A stretch of DNA of 64,000 nucleotides. It comes from Monosporascus cannonballus. Lineage: Eukaryota > Ascomycota > Sordariomycetes > Xylariales. The position numbers were made by a program, and so were the translations under genes. The notes under the pieces were generated by a model, which searched no databases, was not told the DNA's origin, and saw only the letters and a list, made by a program, of their open reading frames with translations. Location of the stretch: positions 62,001 through 126,000 of the forward strand of contig QJNS01000072.1 in NCBI GenBank assembly GCA_004154925.1, read 5' to 3'. Below, one piece after another: positions 13,144-25,900 of this stretch (position 1 is the stretch's first letter; every line of letters begins with the position of its first letter).

Positions 13144-14173
13144 TCATTTCAAGCCGCCCTTCCAATCCTTCATGTGGTCGAGAATGATCCTGGCCGCCTG
13201 CTCGGGGCTGTGCTGCCTCCCCAGCGCCTCGACGAAGTCGCCCTCGGGGTCCATGAGGTAGAAGTATATACTGTGGTCGACGAGGTAGTCCTGCCCCGGC
13301 TTGACGTCCCGAGGCGTGCTGAAGTAGACGCGGTACGCCTTGCACACGGCCTTGATCTGCTCGTACGTGCCCGTCAACCCGATAAAGCCTGGGTGGAACT
13401 CGCGCAGGTACGACTTGAGCACTTTGGGGTCGTCGCGCTCGGGGTCGCATGTGATGAAGACCGGCTTGACGGCGCCGGGGCGCTCCGCCTCGACGATGTC
13501 GAACATGCGCGCCATCTTGTCGAGCTCCTCGGGGCAGATGTCGGGGCAGTGCGTGAAGCCGAAGTAGACCTGGATGCGGATCCCGCCAAGTGTCAGCCTG
13601 GACATTCTCTTTCACGGCATGAATACAAGCAAAAAGAAGAGGCCGGCAATTAATCGCAATCGTAAAAGTGCGAATAGAAAGGCGATGGGTCCCGCAACTC
13701 ACCAACGAGTACTTCCCCTTCAAATCCTCGCTCGAGAACGGCCGGCCCTCGTGGTCGATGAGCTCGAAGGCGCCGCCGACCTTCGGCCTGCCGACGCCCT
13801 TGGTGGCCTCGGCGACGCGTTTGCGCTGCATGCGCCGCTTCTCATGCTCGAAGTACCACACGAGGCCGGCGCCCGTGACGACGAACAGCAGCCCGGCCTT
13901 CCACGAGAACGGGCCCGTCCGGTACCGGCTCTTCGCCTCCTCCACCGTCTTCGCCTTGTACCGCCGCTGTTCGAAGAAGGGTCGGGGCTGGCATCTGGGG
14001 CACTTCGGCATGGCCGCTGCCGGGCTATTATTTCCGTTGTGTGCGAGCGGCCGGGAAGAAGACGTGGAAGGGCGGGTTGATAGGAATCGGCTGCATTGCT
14101 GCTGTCGGGGTCGCTGTGGCTGCTGTAGGAGGGATCGCAGAAGCGACCGGGAAGAGCTGATTGACCGCGACAT
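13144..14173 (-). CDS. SCO1: SCO1/SenC-family mitochondrial copper chaperone for cytochrome c oxidase
   Basis: Delivers copper to the CuA site of cytochrome c oxidase subunit 2 from the inner mitochondrial membrane. Exons 14173-13703 and 13569-13144, with a 133-nt intron (GTGAGT...CAG) joining GKYSL to VYFGFTHC. Predicted 298 residues. Order: Ser/Arg/Gln-rich presequence (1-50), one membrane span (about 91-108, WKAGLLFVVTGAGLVWYF), then the thioredoxin-like domain. The three copper ligands are present: Cys165 and Cys169 in CPDIC and His256 in YLVDHSIYFY. Also diagnostic: FITCDPERDDP and the C-terminal ILDHMKDW. The start ATG gives a sensible presequence. Nothing looks broken. Confidence 0.95.
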
Positions 14174-15441
14174 GGCCGAGTATGCACTGTTCGGCCTCGT
14201 GCGCTGGCGTCTGTGGCAGATACGACTTCGGTGGTGGTTGCCCCTCGTGGAGTCTTACTGAGATGTTGATCATTCGATAATTGGGGAAGAATCGCAAAAC
14301 CTCGGAGCTACAGTGCATGCGCCACCTCCGTCAGGCAAGCTCCAGCCACGAAAGATCACTGGTATCTGCATATCCCGAGAACGTTTACCTGCATACGATT
14401 GACGGCAGACCCTTAGCTCCAGCTCCGCCGATATGCTGTACTTTGGACAACTGAAACTTTGAAGATCTGCGAGTGGTACGAGAAATCACCAACACTCCCT
14501 TTACGGCGATCAGGCATCAAGTGAAATCTGTATGCATTCATCTTCCATGGCGATCCAGACTCCGGTTAAGTACCATTACCTATGTACCTCAAGGAGGTAG
14601 GCCGAGTTTCGGTATATATAGGAATGTTACGGCTAGCGAAGCATACGTCAGTGGCAGGCCACGAAGTCAAACCTGGGGAATGTCGTGTCCTGAAGCCCAG
14701 CCCGGGAATCCCGTAGCAAGTCATGCACTGGGATGGGAATGGCTGGAACAACCTAGGTACAGTATTCTAACAGTATTATTCTGGTTATCCGAAGCCGTAT
14801 CTTACTACAAGTACAAGCCGTGCCGTCGTCTAGGAACAGACCGAGGACATCCACATTACGTTCCTCCGCTAATAGCATCATCAGTCCCTGGCCGTTCCAG
14901 GTTCCTTAACGCCCTCCCCGCGTGAAGTCTCATTATCCACAGGAAAAGTTTGGTCGATTACTTTACTTGCTCGGTGGAGGTGATGAGGGGATAGGGGAGG
15001 TCTAGGGGAAGAGCAGTGCAGATGCAACGACATGCCTCGAAAAATGCTATCGAACGTATGCAGTCCACCTTGCCGTCCTTTCCTTCTCACAACCGCGACG
15101 CCTCGCCGAAATCAACGAGTCAAAGCACTCTATTCCAGCGTGTCTTCCGTACGCCCATGCGGAAAGCCTCCTTCTCATTTTAGAGAGGCCGTAATAAAAA
15201 ATCTAAAAAAAAAAATATCAAAAGCGACTGAGTGCCGTCATCATGGTCTTAAAAGAAGAAGTTATACCGGAAGCATACATCCCTATGAAACCGAGAAACT
15301 CGACGATGCATTCGTCTCGAGGAAACCTTCTAGTGGGTCGCCTCCGCGATTTAGGAGACTCAAAGCCGTCGATATATTCAGCAACGTGCCCCCAATTGGC
15401 TCAATGGGGTAGTTGCAAGAGGATGCGAGAAGAAGATGTGT
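14174..15441. other. Intergenic, SCO1 promoter side and 3' flank of coiled-coil gene
   Basis: No gene seen. Short frames on both strands have no recognisable content. A poly-A-rich patch lies near 15196-15217. The region should hold the SCO1 promoter (next to 14174) and the terminator of the gene ending at 15442. Confidence 0.5.
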
Positions 15442-17670
15442 TTAAACTCGGCCACCCTGGCTCGCGCTGGTGCGGCTTCGCTCGTCATCTTCCTCAATCA
15501 CATCGCTCAGACGTGTAGGGTGGTGATGCCGAGGCATCTGCTCCATCTCCTCCCAGCCAGATGAGTAGCCCGCTCCCGAGTAGTCGGGGTTCGCGGAATA
15601 CTGAGGCTGATGCGTACCGCTGCCGGTAGGTCGATAGACCTCCGGCTGTGTTGCCGGCGTCTCAAAGTCTTCTACTCGAACGTCAGAACTCTTCAGACCC
15701 GACGTTGGGCCGGGGAGCTATAGGGTTCTGTGCAAACTTTGGGGGCTAAATATGTACTCACCGTCGCTATAACCTTCAGAGCCGTAACTTTGCTGATGGT
15801 GAACAGCCGGCTCAGATTGATATGCGCCACCGCCACTTGCCGATGCTGGGGTGGGCTGAACAGCCGGAGCTTGCGTATATTCGGGATGCGCAGCACGGGA
15901 AGTAGGCGATCGCGTGTAGTCGGAGGGCTCCGCTTGGCCGTAGGAACGGGGGTCTCGCTGGCTGTCACCTCGGCCGGCGCTTTGGGTCATGGGGACGACT
16001 TGAACACCACCCACAATGGTGGGATGGCCTTGTTGCAGGGACGCGGTGCGATCTCGCTCTTCTTGCTCGCGCCGGCCGAGTTCCTCCCACGCACGACGAG
16101 CTTCCTCCTTCGAGATCAATAGCTCCTTGCGCATTTCTGCTAGCTGCTTCTCGAGTTTTGAAGTCCCATTCTCCTTCTCGAGGGCTTTTCGAATCGCGTC
16201 TCCTCTGGTTCGTCGCTCTTCCTCCAATGCAGCCTCTAGCATCGCCGCGACCTCCTGGTGGCGCTCTAATTCGGTACGAGTCTCGAAGAACCATCGCTGA
16301 AACTTCCGCTCCGACGAAGCACGCAGGCGCTGTAGCTCGACCACCGCATGGAAAAGATTGGCACCGGCGGAGGAAAGGTCAGTAACCTGTCGAGCCAACT
16401 GCTGCGATACGGGATCATTGCTAATTTGCTGCGCGTTCTGCTCGAGGCGACGGATCCAAAAGTTTGTCAGACCCTCCCAATGAGCAGAAAGCGATTCCCA
16501 GCGCTCAAATGCGTGGGGGAACGCGCTTCTAGCTTGGGATCCCCTCGCGGATGTGGAGCTTTCGGGGGGCGGGGGCTGATTTCCAGAAGTCATTCCCGGA
16601 GTCGCAGCGCCAGGAGCAGACGTGCCTCGCGTATGGCGCTGCGCACCTTGAGCCTGGTTATCACCGGGGGCTTTTGGATACGCTCCAGTACGGTTGCCAT
16701 CATCAGCTTTAGCACGGTCAGCGGAAGTCTGCGCCGGCCGTCGTGTGGAAGATGCATCCACGCCGGTGTTGGAAGGAACAGGACCAGCGCCAGCAGCGGC
16801 CGCCGCCGCCGCGGCGCGACGTTCTCTTTCTTTCTGGAGAGCCTCTTCCGCGGCACGCGCCTCCGCTTCGGCATGCTCTCTCTCTAGACGTTCTCTCTCC
16901 AGGCGTTGCCGTTCCTCACGGGCTGCTCTCTCTTGCATGATTGCGCGCGGACCCTTAATCCCAGGAGAGCCGGTGGGAGCAGGGGCGCGCGCCGCAATAG
17001 GGCGTGACATCGGAGTGGCCGTGCCGTTAGATGTGGCGGGAACGCCTCCAGAAATATCAGCCATTTGGGCGAAAATCTCCGGATAATCGAGGGTATACTC
17101 CTTAGGACCTCTTAATCCTTCCTCAAGCGCATATAAAATAGCACGGTAGGTATTCTTTGAGATGCGGACAGCCGAGCGTTGCTGGGATTGAGCCTGGTCT
17201 AAAGAAAAGTCTGATGTTTGGGGCTGTTGCGAGGGAGGAGGGGTTGAGGATTCGTCGGCAGAAGCAGCCAAATCCTGTGAGACTCGACGTCTTGATTGCC
17301 GAGACCCTCTCCGAGCTGGGATGCGAGGGTAGGCACCAGCAGAAGCAAGGAATTTCCCTTGGGAGCCGAAGGAAACAGTGACTTGCTCAGGTCGTGAAGG
17401 GACTGGCTGCTCTCCGAGCTTGGGGGTCGGACTCGGAGTGGCAGAGAACTGAGGGGTCCGGCGAAGACGATGGTGGGAAGGAGTAGACCTCTGTCCCGGA
17501 GTAGGCGGGGGAGGAGTATGTAGAGAAATTTCACGCTGCTGGCGCTGGTTTCCTGTCGTCGTAAACGGGTCGTGAGATTCGTAACGGTCGTGAGAATGGG
17601 AGATAGGTATTAGTTGCGACAACGTTACTGTCGTATTACCCAGATCAGTGGAAGGAAAAAAAGTAGACAA
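15442..17670 (-). CDS. Conserved fungal coiled-coil protein of unknown function
   Basis: Exon 17670-15762 and a terminal exon 15671-15442, joined by a 90-nt intron (GTGAGT...CTGAC...TAG); the junction reads SEGYSD-EDFETPATQPE. Predicted 712 residues. Seen in order: Pro/Ser/Arg-rich N-terminus with PPPPTP (about 1-165), a short conserved-looking segment ISKNTYRAILYALEEGLRGP (171-190), a charged coil rich in Glu/Arg (about 246-285) ending in polyalanine, a second disordered stretch, then FERWESLSAHWEGLTNFW (388-405) leading into a long coiled coil (about 445-540). The tail is Ser/Tyr/Gly-rich and ends EEDDERSRTSASQGGRV. No catalytic motif. The coiled-coil layout suggests a scaffold, which is only inference. 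An extra small intron near the start (GTAATA at about 17635) cannot be excluded. Confidence 0.8.
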
Positions 17671-20003
17671 TGTGAAGAAGGATCACCACACGAGTGGTGA
17701 CGAAAGAAACAAAGGGTATCAAAGTGCCTAGAGGAAGCTGCTGCAACTGAACGTGAAGCCGAAGCCGAGAGCCGATAGCTCGCGGCAGGTATCTGGGATG
17801 ATGTGCGAGGCCTCAACGGAGCTCGACCTCGCAGGTGATGGTTGCTGTGCTTCGTAAATCTCGGAAGTTTGCAGATTGATTATATGAGGACTAAGTGGAG
17901 GAATGAGATTCCACAACGTATCGTGAAGGCAGACGCGGTGTGTTTGGCACTTGGCACAACCCTGGCGAACAGAATTGGGTAAAGCAGGAGGCTGGGCCAA
18001 GAGCGGAAAATGCGGTGGCTAGCAAAATGTTCAGATGGAGAAACCGGGCGTTTTGGCTAAGTTCGCGATGTAAACAAAAAATATGTGCTCAACTGCCGTC
18101 TCGCGGATAACTGATATATCATGGGGACCCGCGCAGCGAGTGCACTTAGGTCGTCGGGGGCACCAGCAACCTCGACACTTTTTGCTACGTGGTGATGGGA
18201 TCTGATGCCCGAAGCACCACCATCGCAGACCCAACCGCGACAGCGGCGCTTGGGCTGCTAGCGGCCACGGGCCCCGGGAATTGGTATAGCGAGTTGTGCG
18301 TTAAGTATTCCGGTCATAAATGAATTAACGCGAGCATGCTCATGGGTCAATGGCTCGATACTCGGCGATAAGTTGAGGTAAGATTTTTGAAGAAACGACG
18401 AGCTCTACAGAGAGGTGACGCAGATGAACGATAAGAATAGATGGAATACTACTACGACGCCTTAAAGCCGGAGGACAGTGTGCGTGTGAATATTCTTCGT
18501 ACGGTGCAACAATAGCTTACTACCTACGCACCTCCTCTATGCTTATAGGAGTTATTAATACCCCTACACGGCCGTCTTTCCTACAAGGAGGTTCTATTGT
18601 CGACCACTTTCTCTTTAATTTACCGCTTGTGTAGAGATTATCCTTCTTATACTGTAGATCAAACGGAATTGGAACGAAGATGCTTGGTTCTAAGTGTAGA
18701 CGAAAAGGGTCTGAGCCATCCCATCTTGCAGCAAGCAGTTGGAGGACAGGAGCACGGCCTTTGATTACACGTGCTCAACCTACCCCAATCATAGCTTATT
18801 TTCGTCTGAAGTCCTAGTCGTTGGACTTGGAAGGGGCGGTGCGATTTCACTCGCAGATGCACATATTTTACCATGACCTAGGCCCTCTGGATAAAGAGAG
18901 AGTGGCTTGTGTCGGAAAACCAGAATGCAAGAGGCTGGTACAAGTCGGTGTCCACATTTAGTGCCTGTCGCGTTGGCACTTCTAGTGACGAAGGCATCCA
19001 TTTGGTTAGCATCCTGTAGTATTCATGCTAATGTTAATAGGGCTAAGCGATCCCGATAGGGCGGGAGGGAGCAGTGCACTGCGTGCCGCATGTCGGCTCC
19101 ATCCCAGCTAGACCGGAAGACTCCGAGCTGCATCGAACCTTAAGAAGATACCTAGCACAGGTCGCCAATGAGGCGCGGCGCCGAGAGGATGGTATGTTGT
19201 GCATATACAGCTAGATACCTAATAGCACTTTACCTTGCATACCGGACAGTTATCTCTGTCCAACAATGAAACGGAGTTTGTTTGCAGAGTACAATTCTGT
19301 CAAAATGCATATCAGAACGGGACATCACAGATGGCTTTAAAATGGGTTGATTAGAACGACATGTCTTACATATGGCAAATGGGTCAAACTAAAAGATTTC
19401 GGATTGTTGCAGCACTACGACTCGTGCCTTGCATGTCATAAAGGATGACTCCCTGAATATTGAAAGGCTTTGAAGTTAATGTTGGCCCTTCAGGTATAAG
19501 CTCTAAGAAACAAGTTGGAAAGATCGAAGTTGCGACTCCACTAAGTTATTTTACCTAATGTTTTAAAGCAATAACGGCTAGGCTGTCCCCTTCTATTACC
19601 GGTATAGCAGGACTGACAACTTGTGCCTGTTGATCTATGACAAGCTTTTGTAACTGTCCTTCGAAGGCCGGCCAATGTTTTGATCCTGAGCCGATTGATA
19701 GGAGGCATCCAGTTCGAGTAGCGGCTAACTGCCTATAGGGTAACAGCTTGTTTTCAACGTGACCACATGCGTAAGATCACTTGCTTTTCAGTGACGAATT
19801 AACCTGATTAAGAGCTCAAACAAGGCTATATATATGGTGGATACCCACAAGCGCCTTTTCAACCCCCAAGAGTGGTCGAGCTTATCGGTACAGTCTACTA
19901 GGAAGGTTCTTTGCTAAAGTTAGCGTTCCGACTGGATAAGTAGTGCAATGTACACTTGTAAGGCATTGCGGGATATGGGTCTATGACCTAATCCCGTCAA
20001 AAG
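17671..20003. other. Gene-poor flank of the first repeat nest
   Basis: Normal base composition. The first few hundred bases should be the promoter of the coiled-coil gene. No open frame exceeds 97 codons and none is recognisable. A 14-base stretch at 19571-19584 (ATAACGGCTAGGCT) is identical to the start of the LTR at 21312-21325, possibly a relic of the same family. Confidence 0.45.
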
Positions 20004-20120
20004 TTACCTCAGCTAGCTCAGGCCTTTCTAGCTCGTTTCGATGTACTAATGTACTCTTTTTTTTTTAACCAATTAAATGCCGTATCCCCGTAACGAGCTA
20101 GCGAGGCCTGAGTTGGAGTT
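20004..20120. repeat. Short palindromic repeat (foldback/MITE-like), copy 1
   Basis: Left arm TTACCTCAGCTAGCTCAGG..CTAGCTCGTT is mirrored by the right arm AACGAGCTAGCGAGGCCTGAG. A second copy in the opposite orientation is at 34531-34664 (there the CTGAGCTAGCTGAGGTAA arm is on the right). The two-copy, two-arm structure supports a small inverted-repeat element. No coding capacity. Target duplication not clear. Confidence 0.6.
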
Positions 20121-20173
20121 GTGCGAAAAATGGGTTCGTTCTGGGCATCGCCATTCAAATTATCAACTTTGTA

Positions 20174-20425
20174 AAAAATAAATAAAAATAAATAAAAATA
20201 AATAAAAATAAATAAAAATAAATAAAAATAAATAAAAATAAATAAAAATAAATAATAAATAAATAATAAATAAATAATAAATAAATAATAAATAAATAAT
20301 AAATAAATAATAAATAAATAATAAATAAATAATAAATAATAAATAAATAATAAATAAATAATAAATAAATAATAAATAAATAATAAATAAATAATAAATA
20401 AATAATAAATAAATAATAAATAAAA
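20174..20425. repeat. AT-only tandem repeat with a unit change
   Basis: About 80 bp of a 10-base unit (AATAAAAATA) changes near 20251 to an 11-base unit (AATAATAAATA) that continues to about 20425. The open minus-strand frame across it is an artefact of the repeat and is not a gene. Confidence 0.9.
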
Positions 20426-21000
20426 TTAAATCTAAAAAAAGCTTATATATATCCAAATTAAGTCCTATAAACCTGCAACTTTATATACGCGTTAAATATA
20501 AGCTAATATACATATAGGAATTTTTTCAATTTTTTTAGATAAAAATTGCAGCTAATATGGCTGAATTAAGGTTTGGAAAATAGGGCAACTCCGACGCTCT
20601 TAAGGTCTGGGAAATGGGCGACCGCAACGCCCTCATGAGTTGCGACAGCACAGCTACCGGTCGCATCATTGTGCACCGGGCTTCCCTAGTATATTTTTAT
20701 ATGGGAAAAATCCGTACAACAATTCTTTTGGCCGTACGGGTTGTGGTTGTTGCGTCGCAGCCATAAGGGCGTTCGGATAAGAGGTCTGCCTAGAACGGGA
20801 ATTTTGACTTATTTTCTTAATATCTCCACCAAATCAACCCCGATTAACACGTTTGATATATGGTTAAGAAGCCCTTTTAAAGCCGTATATAATAATATTT
20901 TCTGTTTTATTATTAATTATTATTATTATTTTAATTATAAGTTTTTAAAACTGATTTTTGAAAATTTATATAGAACTGCTTAGAACGAGGTCAAAAATTC
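20426..21000. other. Transition into the AT-rich block, no gene
   Basis: Mixed composition. 20570-20830 is near-normal, after which the sequence turns AT-rich. An 80-codon plus-strand frame (20741-20983) starts in the normal part and runs into the AT-rich part, so it is unlikely to be real. Confidence 0.5.
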
Positions 21001-21002
21001 AT

Positions 21003-21162
21003 AACTTACTATGAAGCTCTATTTTGGAGATTTATTGTTTTTGTGGATACTTTTATGGGTCCGCCTTAGCAATATATCTAAAGTTACAGATTTTTGAAAG
21101 TCTCAGCCACAGCTGCGCCTGCGGCGCAGCCACAACCTCCAAAATAGAGTTCTAATCGTGAT
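21003..21162. repeat. Hairpin-bearing MITE-like repeat, copy 1
   Basis: Inverted ends CTCTATTTTGGAG (from 21017) and CTCCAAAATAGAG (to about 21150). Just inside the right end is a perfect 8-bp hairpin, GCTGCGCC-TGC-GGCGCAGC, followed by CACAACCTCCAAAAT. The same hairpin plus flank recurs near 41579-41636 with a different loop (GTA), so the stem is conserved while the loop varies. No coding capacity. Confidence 0.6.
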
Positions 21163-21310
21163 GAGGCAAGTCAAAAATATACGAGTTCTAGCTCGGAAGA
21201 AGTAGAGAAAAGCTCCGAGAAAGTAGAACAAACGTGGCGCAGTAAAAAGTTCGGAGGAAGTAGAAAACGCCAAGTATATTTTTTTAAAAATTAATCCAAT
21301 ACGTTGCAGT

Positions 21311-21699
21311 TATAACGGCTAGGCTAATTAACCAACGATTAAATCTAAGTCGTACGAGTTTATATTGACAGAAGTATTGTGGAAATATGAACAATAAATG
21401 TAGAAATTATATTACGTTTTGTAATACCAAAGTTATCTTAAATAATCAATTATAGATATTAATAAATATTGTAAACTGATGCTATTTATATTATAGAATT
21501 ATCAAACGTATATATTCTTTATAAATTAAATAGATTTTTATTCAATTTTAGTACTGTTATAAAGTTAATATTATTAGATTCGATTAGTTTTATATAGATT
21601 TATTTAGATTTTAACAGTAAAAGAAACCTAAATTACGTAATCTTTTTGTATAAGTCCGACCATTTGCTGCAACCGATTTTAGTTTAGATTATAATACCA
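21311..21699. repeat. 5'-side LTR of the RIPped retrotransposon
   Basis: Aligns without a gap to 29584-29972; landmarks shared by both are AAGTCGTACGAGTTTATATT and AACGTATATATTCTTTA. Differences are mostly C/T and G/A, as RIP predicts. Confidence 0.8.
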
Positions 21700-22418
21700 T
21701 CTCCTTTTTTTTCAAATTGTTTATCTTTAAAAACACTTTTTTTAATAAGTTATTAATCTTTTATTATAATAGATTATATCGCTAATTGCAAACTTTGTAA
21801 TCGTTTTAATTAAAAAAAGCCTAAATTCTTTAACTGCTTACATTATCAAGTTTGATTTTAAAATATACCGTGTACGCCTTATTTTGAAAATAATACTAAA
21901 TATTAAATACTTAAAAAAATTCGTTACTATAACGAATATATTAATAACTGTTATTATTACGGTAATTTTAATGTTCGAATTAATTCTTTACGTCGTATTA
22001 AGAAAAGAAAAATCATTTAAATTAGAAACAAACTATTATTAAAAAATGTTTACATTTACTATAAGAAATAAAAGAAAACCTGGTACGGAAATAACGCGAT
22101 ATTAACGAAATTATAAATCGCCTCTTTTAATTCCGTGGTTAAAAAAATTTTATAATAAAGTAATTAATTTATTAAATACGAATTCCAGTTAATAAATAAA
22201 CTAGACGAGTAAAAATACTTGAAAAACGAAGTTCTTTTATTTGTATTACCTATTGGCTTTTTTAACTGGTTTATTTTTAAAAACTTTAACTGAAGAGCTT
22301 TTTTTAATAATCTCGTCGCTGCTAGTAAAAATTCTTTAATAGGCGTTAGGCGCTAATAAGATTTTTAGCGAATTTTTAGATATTTTTCGAAATCTAGATA
22401 CTTTTTCTACTTAATTAG

Positions 22419-22593
22419 TGTCAGGTGCTAAGGGGTGTACGCGTCAGGGCTACGTCACCTTTACGAGCTCGATGCGGGGGTCGGCTATATGTATAGGTGG
22501 TTTCTCCTCAGAAATGGAGAAAAAGGTCAGGTTTTAAACTGTTCTCAATAAATAGGTTATCTTACCACTCTGACCTCCTAACAACATCTGACA
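22419..22593. mobile_element. Solo LTR A (175 bp) with 5-bp target duplication
   Basis: Begins TGTCAG and ends CTGACA (6-bp inverted ends, TG..CA). It is flanked on both sides by ATTAG. GC content is far higher than the surrounding RIPped DNA. No second copy or internal domain is nearby, so it is a solo LTR or a very short terminal-repeat element. Confidence 0.8.
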
Positions 22594-22799
22594 ATTAGAT
22601 ATTAGGTAAGGCTATCCGTTTTTCTTATATCGAATATTTTTCCACTTCGTATACCGTATTGTTCTTTACTTTCATCTCGTTTTAAATTGTATATATTTTA
22701 ATTAAATTCGTTATTAACTCGAATAAAGAAATATAAAAAATTGAATAAAGTTTAATTTTTGATATAAGTTCTAATTAGTAATTATTTGTAAGATAATGG

Positions 22800-22983
22800 A
22801 CAGCTATGAGCTGGGTAAGATGATCTCCGACTAGTTGTAAAGCAGATTTTAAAAATTAAGTGTATTAAGTTACTTTCATCTAGCGTTTTTTATTAGCTGC
22901 CAGATGGTAGATTTATATTATTAAGTAGGTTGGTAATTAATCAGTGATTAGTCGGTTACCAACCTTATCCTTATAGGAGCTGT
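22800..22983. repeat. Possible small MITE
   Basis: A less AT-rich 184-bp patch with ends ACAGCTATGAG and (reverse complement of the right end) ACAGCTCCTATAAGG. The latter resembles the terminal ACAGCTAGTCCTTATAAGG of the element at 27016-28234, suggesting a short relative. An internal palindrome GGTTGGTAA..TTACCAACC is also present. Target duplication not clear. Confidence 0.35.
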
Positions 22984-25900
22984 ATTTTTATAATTATTTT
23001 TTTTCTTAAATTATTAATCCTTAATAATATTATTATTAATTTGATATAACGTATTTTACAAATCTGGTTACGTATATTTCTCGATAATTTACCGTTGTAT
23101 TATGTTATAAATAATTACCGTAATAATTAATACGTATTATGTTATGTAATTAATTATGTTCCGCCTAGTTTTTTATTATAATCCGTTTTTAATCTTATTT
23201 TGTTTACTTTTTTTCCTTTTTCTTTTCGCGCTTATATTTTTATTTTTTTTACGTACGCGTTTTATTCCGTTTTTCGTTTTTTTTTTCATTTTTATTTCGT
23301 TTTTTCCGTTTGTTTTGCATATTATTTCCGTTCGCCATATTTTTTCTCGTAAGAAAATCTAAAAGAAGTAATACTTTAATATTAAGAAGGATTAAGATTT
23401 TTTTTAATATTATTCTTTTAATACCGATAATAAGATAAATATTAATCGTATTACGGGCGGTAATAAGTCGTATTATATTTATATAATATAACGTTATTTT
23501 AATTATCGTACGGTTTATATTTAAGTTTTAAACATCTTAAATTATGTCGTAATTAATTATTATTATAAAATGTTTCGTACGGTAAGTAATTATTTTTAAT
23601 ATTATTAATATCGTTATTTAATTTCTATTTAAATTTCGATCTTTTTTAAAGATGCTGCTTAAATAATTTTTTAATTCGGTACCGATAACTAGGAGTTAAT
23701 CGACGAACTCGAAAAGGTTCGGATTACAAGTACCTAATATAAACGTTTCGACATAATTACAGTCGGTTATTAACTCGACGTCCTTTACGAAATCGAATTT
23801 GCTTTTAACGCGGTTATTATTAAGGAATATTATTTTCTTAATATAATTAAAGTTAATTTCCAATTATCCGTTATGATTGTAAAAATCTAATTTTAATGCC
23901 GTTTTATAGGTTTACAAATTTAGGTTTTTTATAAGTATTACGGTGTTTTTTATTATTCCGTAATTAATTTCTAATTAAACGTAATTTTAGGGTACCTTTA
24001 TAAATAAAGCAATTTTCGAAGGCAGTTATGCCGTTATATTCCTTATTTACAAATATTTTCCCTTTATTTTCCGACGTTTTAATAAAATTTTAATACTTAT
24101 TAATAATTATAATTAAAAAACGGTTTTATCTTGCGAATTTATTATTAAATTTAAGTATGTTAAATGTTTTAAAGATGGCGCCTTATTTCCGATTAATAAT
24201 AAATTGTATTTCGATTATTTAGACTTTATTTTTTATAAGAAATAAAATGTTTTTAAAATTTTTCCAGGTTTTACGCTTAATAAATTTAATAAATGTATCC
24301 GTTTTTTGTCGTTATATATTTTCCGATTATTTTCCGATATTTGTATATTAACTTTTTTAATATGCTTATTAAGGGTTAATTAACGTAAAGCTTAATAATT
24401 AAATGTAAAATTTTATTTTAGAAATAAAAATTTAATTTTTTATATTATTTATAAATTTCCGATCGATATATAATAAAATAATTATTCGCTAAAAGTTTAA
24501 GAACAGTTATATAATTATATAATAATTTAATATTAATATTTGTATTTTATTTAAAATTAATTTTTATAATTCTTATAATTATTAGATAATTAATTTCCAA
24601 TCGAGTTATTATTATTTTACAGTTTTTTAGTCGTTTTATTTTTTATATACGTATTTAATTTTTTTCGTATCGTTATAATATTTTAAGCGCGTATTCGAAA
24701 TATTTTCGTGGTTCCTATATATTATATTTAGTAGGCCAGTTTTTTTTATTTAAAGAGATATTTACATTATTTCTGATTATCTCGGTAACGGACGACATTT
24801 TTTACTATTTATTTTTCTTATTTTTTATTAAGTGCGGTAATGCTATTTAAACATTACTCCGTTTTCGGTTATATTATAATTTTACTAAGAATATTGGAAA
24901 TATATTATATATCAGTTAATATTTGATAAAAAAATTACTTTATACGCCTAAGAATTTACTTGTTTTTTATTTACAATTCGGATGTAAATAAATACGAACT
25001 TTGTATTTTTAAATTTAAAGTTTTTAATTAATAAATTTTTTTATTATCTTCATTAGAATTTTATGGGCATATAATATTAATTATAATGTTTTTTGGGTTG
25101 TTATTAATTTTTTTAATATTTGTATATTATTCGACAAATAGCTGCTCTTTTTTAAAGCGTTTTTTAATTTCTTATATTTATTTTTAAAGTTTTTATCAAA
25201 AGTATTTTATTATCTTTAAATAATATTTATATAAGGTTTTAAATGAGGAACGGCCGGTAAATACATTCTATATATTGTTATATATAAATTTCGTATTTTA
25301 TAATCATTTTATTTAATTATTTTTTACTTTTTAATATAATTACGAAAATAATATTTTAGGATTTAATAAGTACATTTTGTTTACTTACTAGTTTGCAGAT
25401 AGTAAATGGTCGATATTTACATTTTATTTTTTATTTTTTATAATATTTTGCCTAAAATTAAATCGTTAATAATTTATTTTTATTATTAATAATTTTATTC
25501 AATATTTCGAATGTATATTTAATTTCGTCTTAAAATAATCGAGATAATTTGATTACGGTTAAAATTTTAATTATAAAGATAATATAATTAATATCAATTC
25601 CTTAATAATCATATCTTTTTTTTTAAAAAAACTTTATTTCTGGTGTTTATTTAAAAGCATTTTCTTTATAAAGTTAATTAAAAAATATAATTATTTTACT
25701 ACAATTTCGAATAGGTTTTTTATAATAATTGACAAATTCAAAGAATACTTATATCTTTTCAAACGTATTTGGCGTTTATTATTTTACAATTATAGCGATC
25801 TTATTAATATTTATTTTGATATATTCTAAGATAATAATATATTTTAAATATGTTTTGAGTATAAAATTAATTTTTATTTACGTCAACAAGCAGCATTACG

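Noticed and set aside
13174..13653. 159-codon plus-strand frame opposite SCO1
   Set aside because: Shadow of the SCO1 exon; GC-rich codons leave the antisense strand open.
20163..20456. 97-codon minus-strand frame rich in Leu/Tyr/Phe/Ile
   Set aside because: Translation of the AT tandem repeat, not a protein gene.
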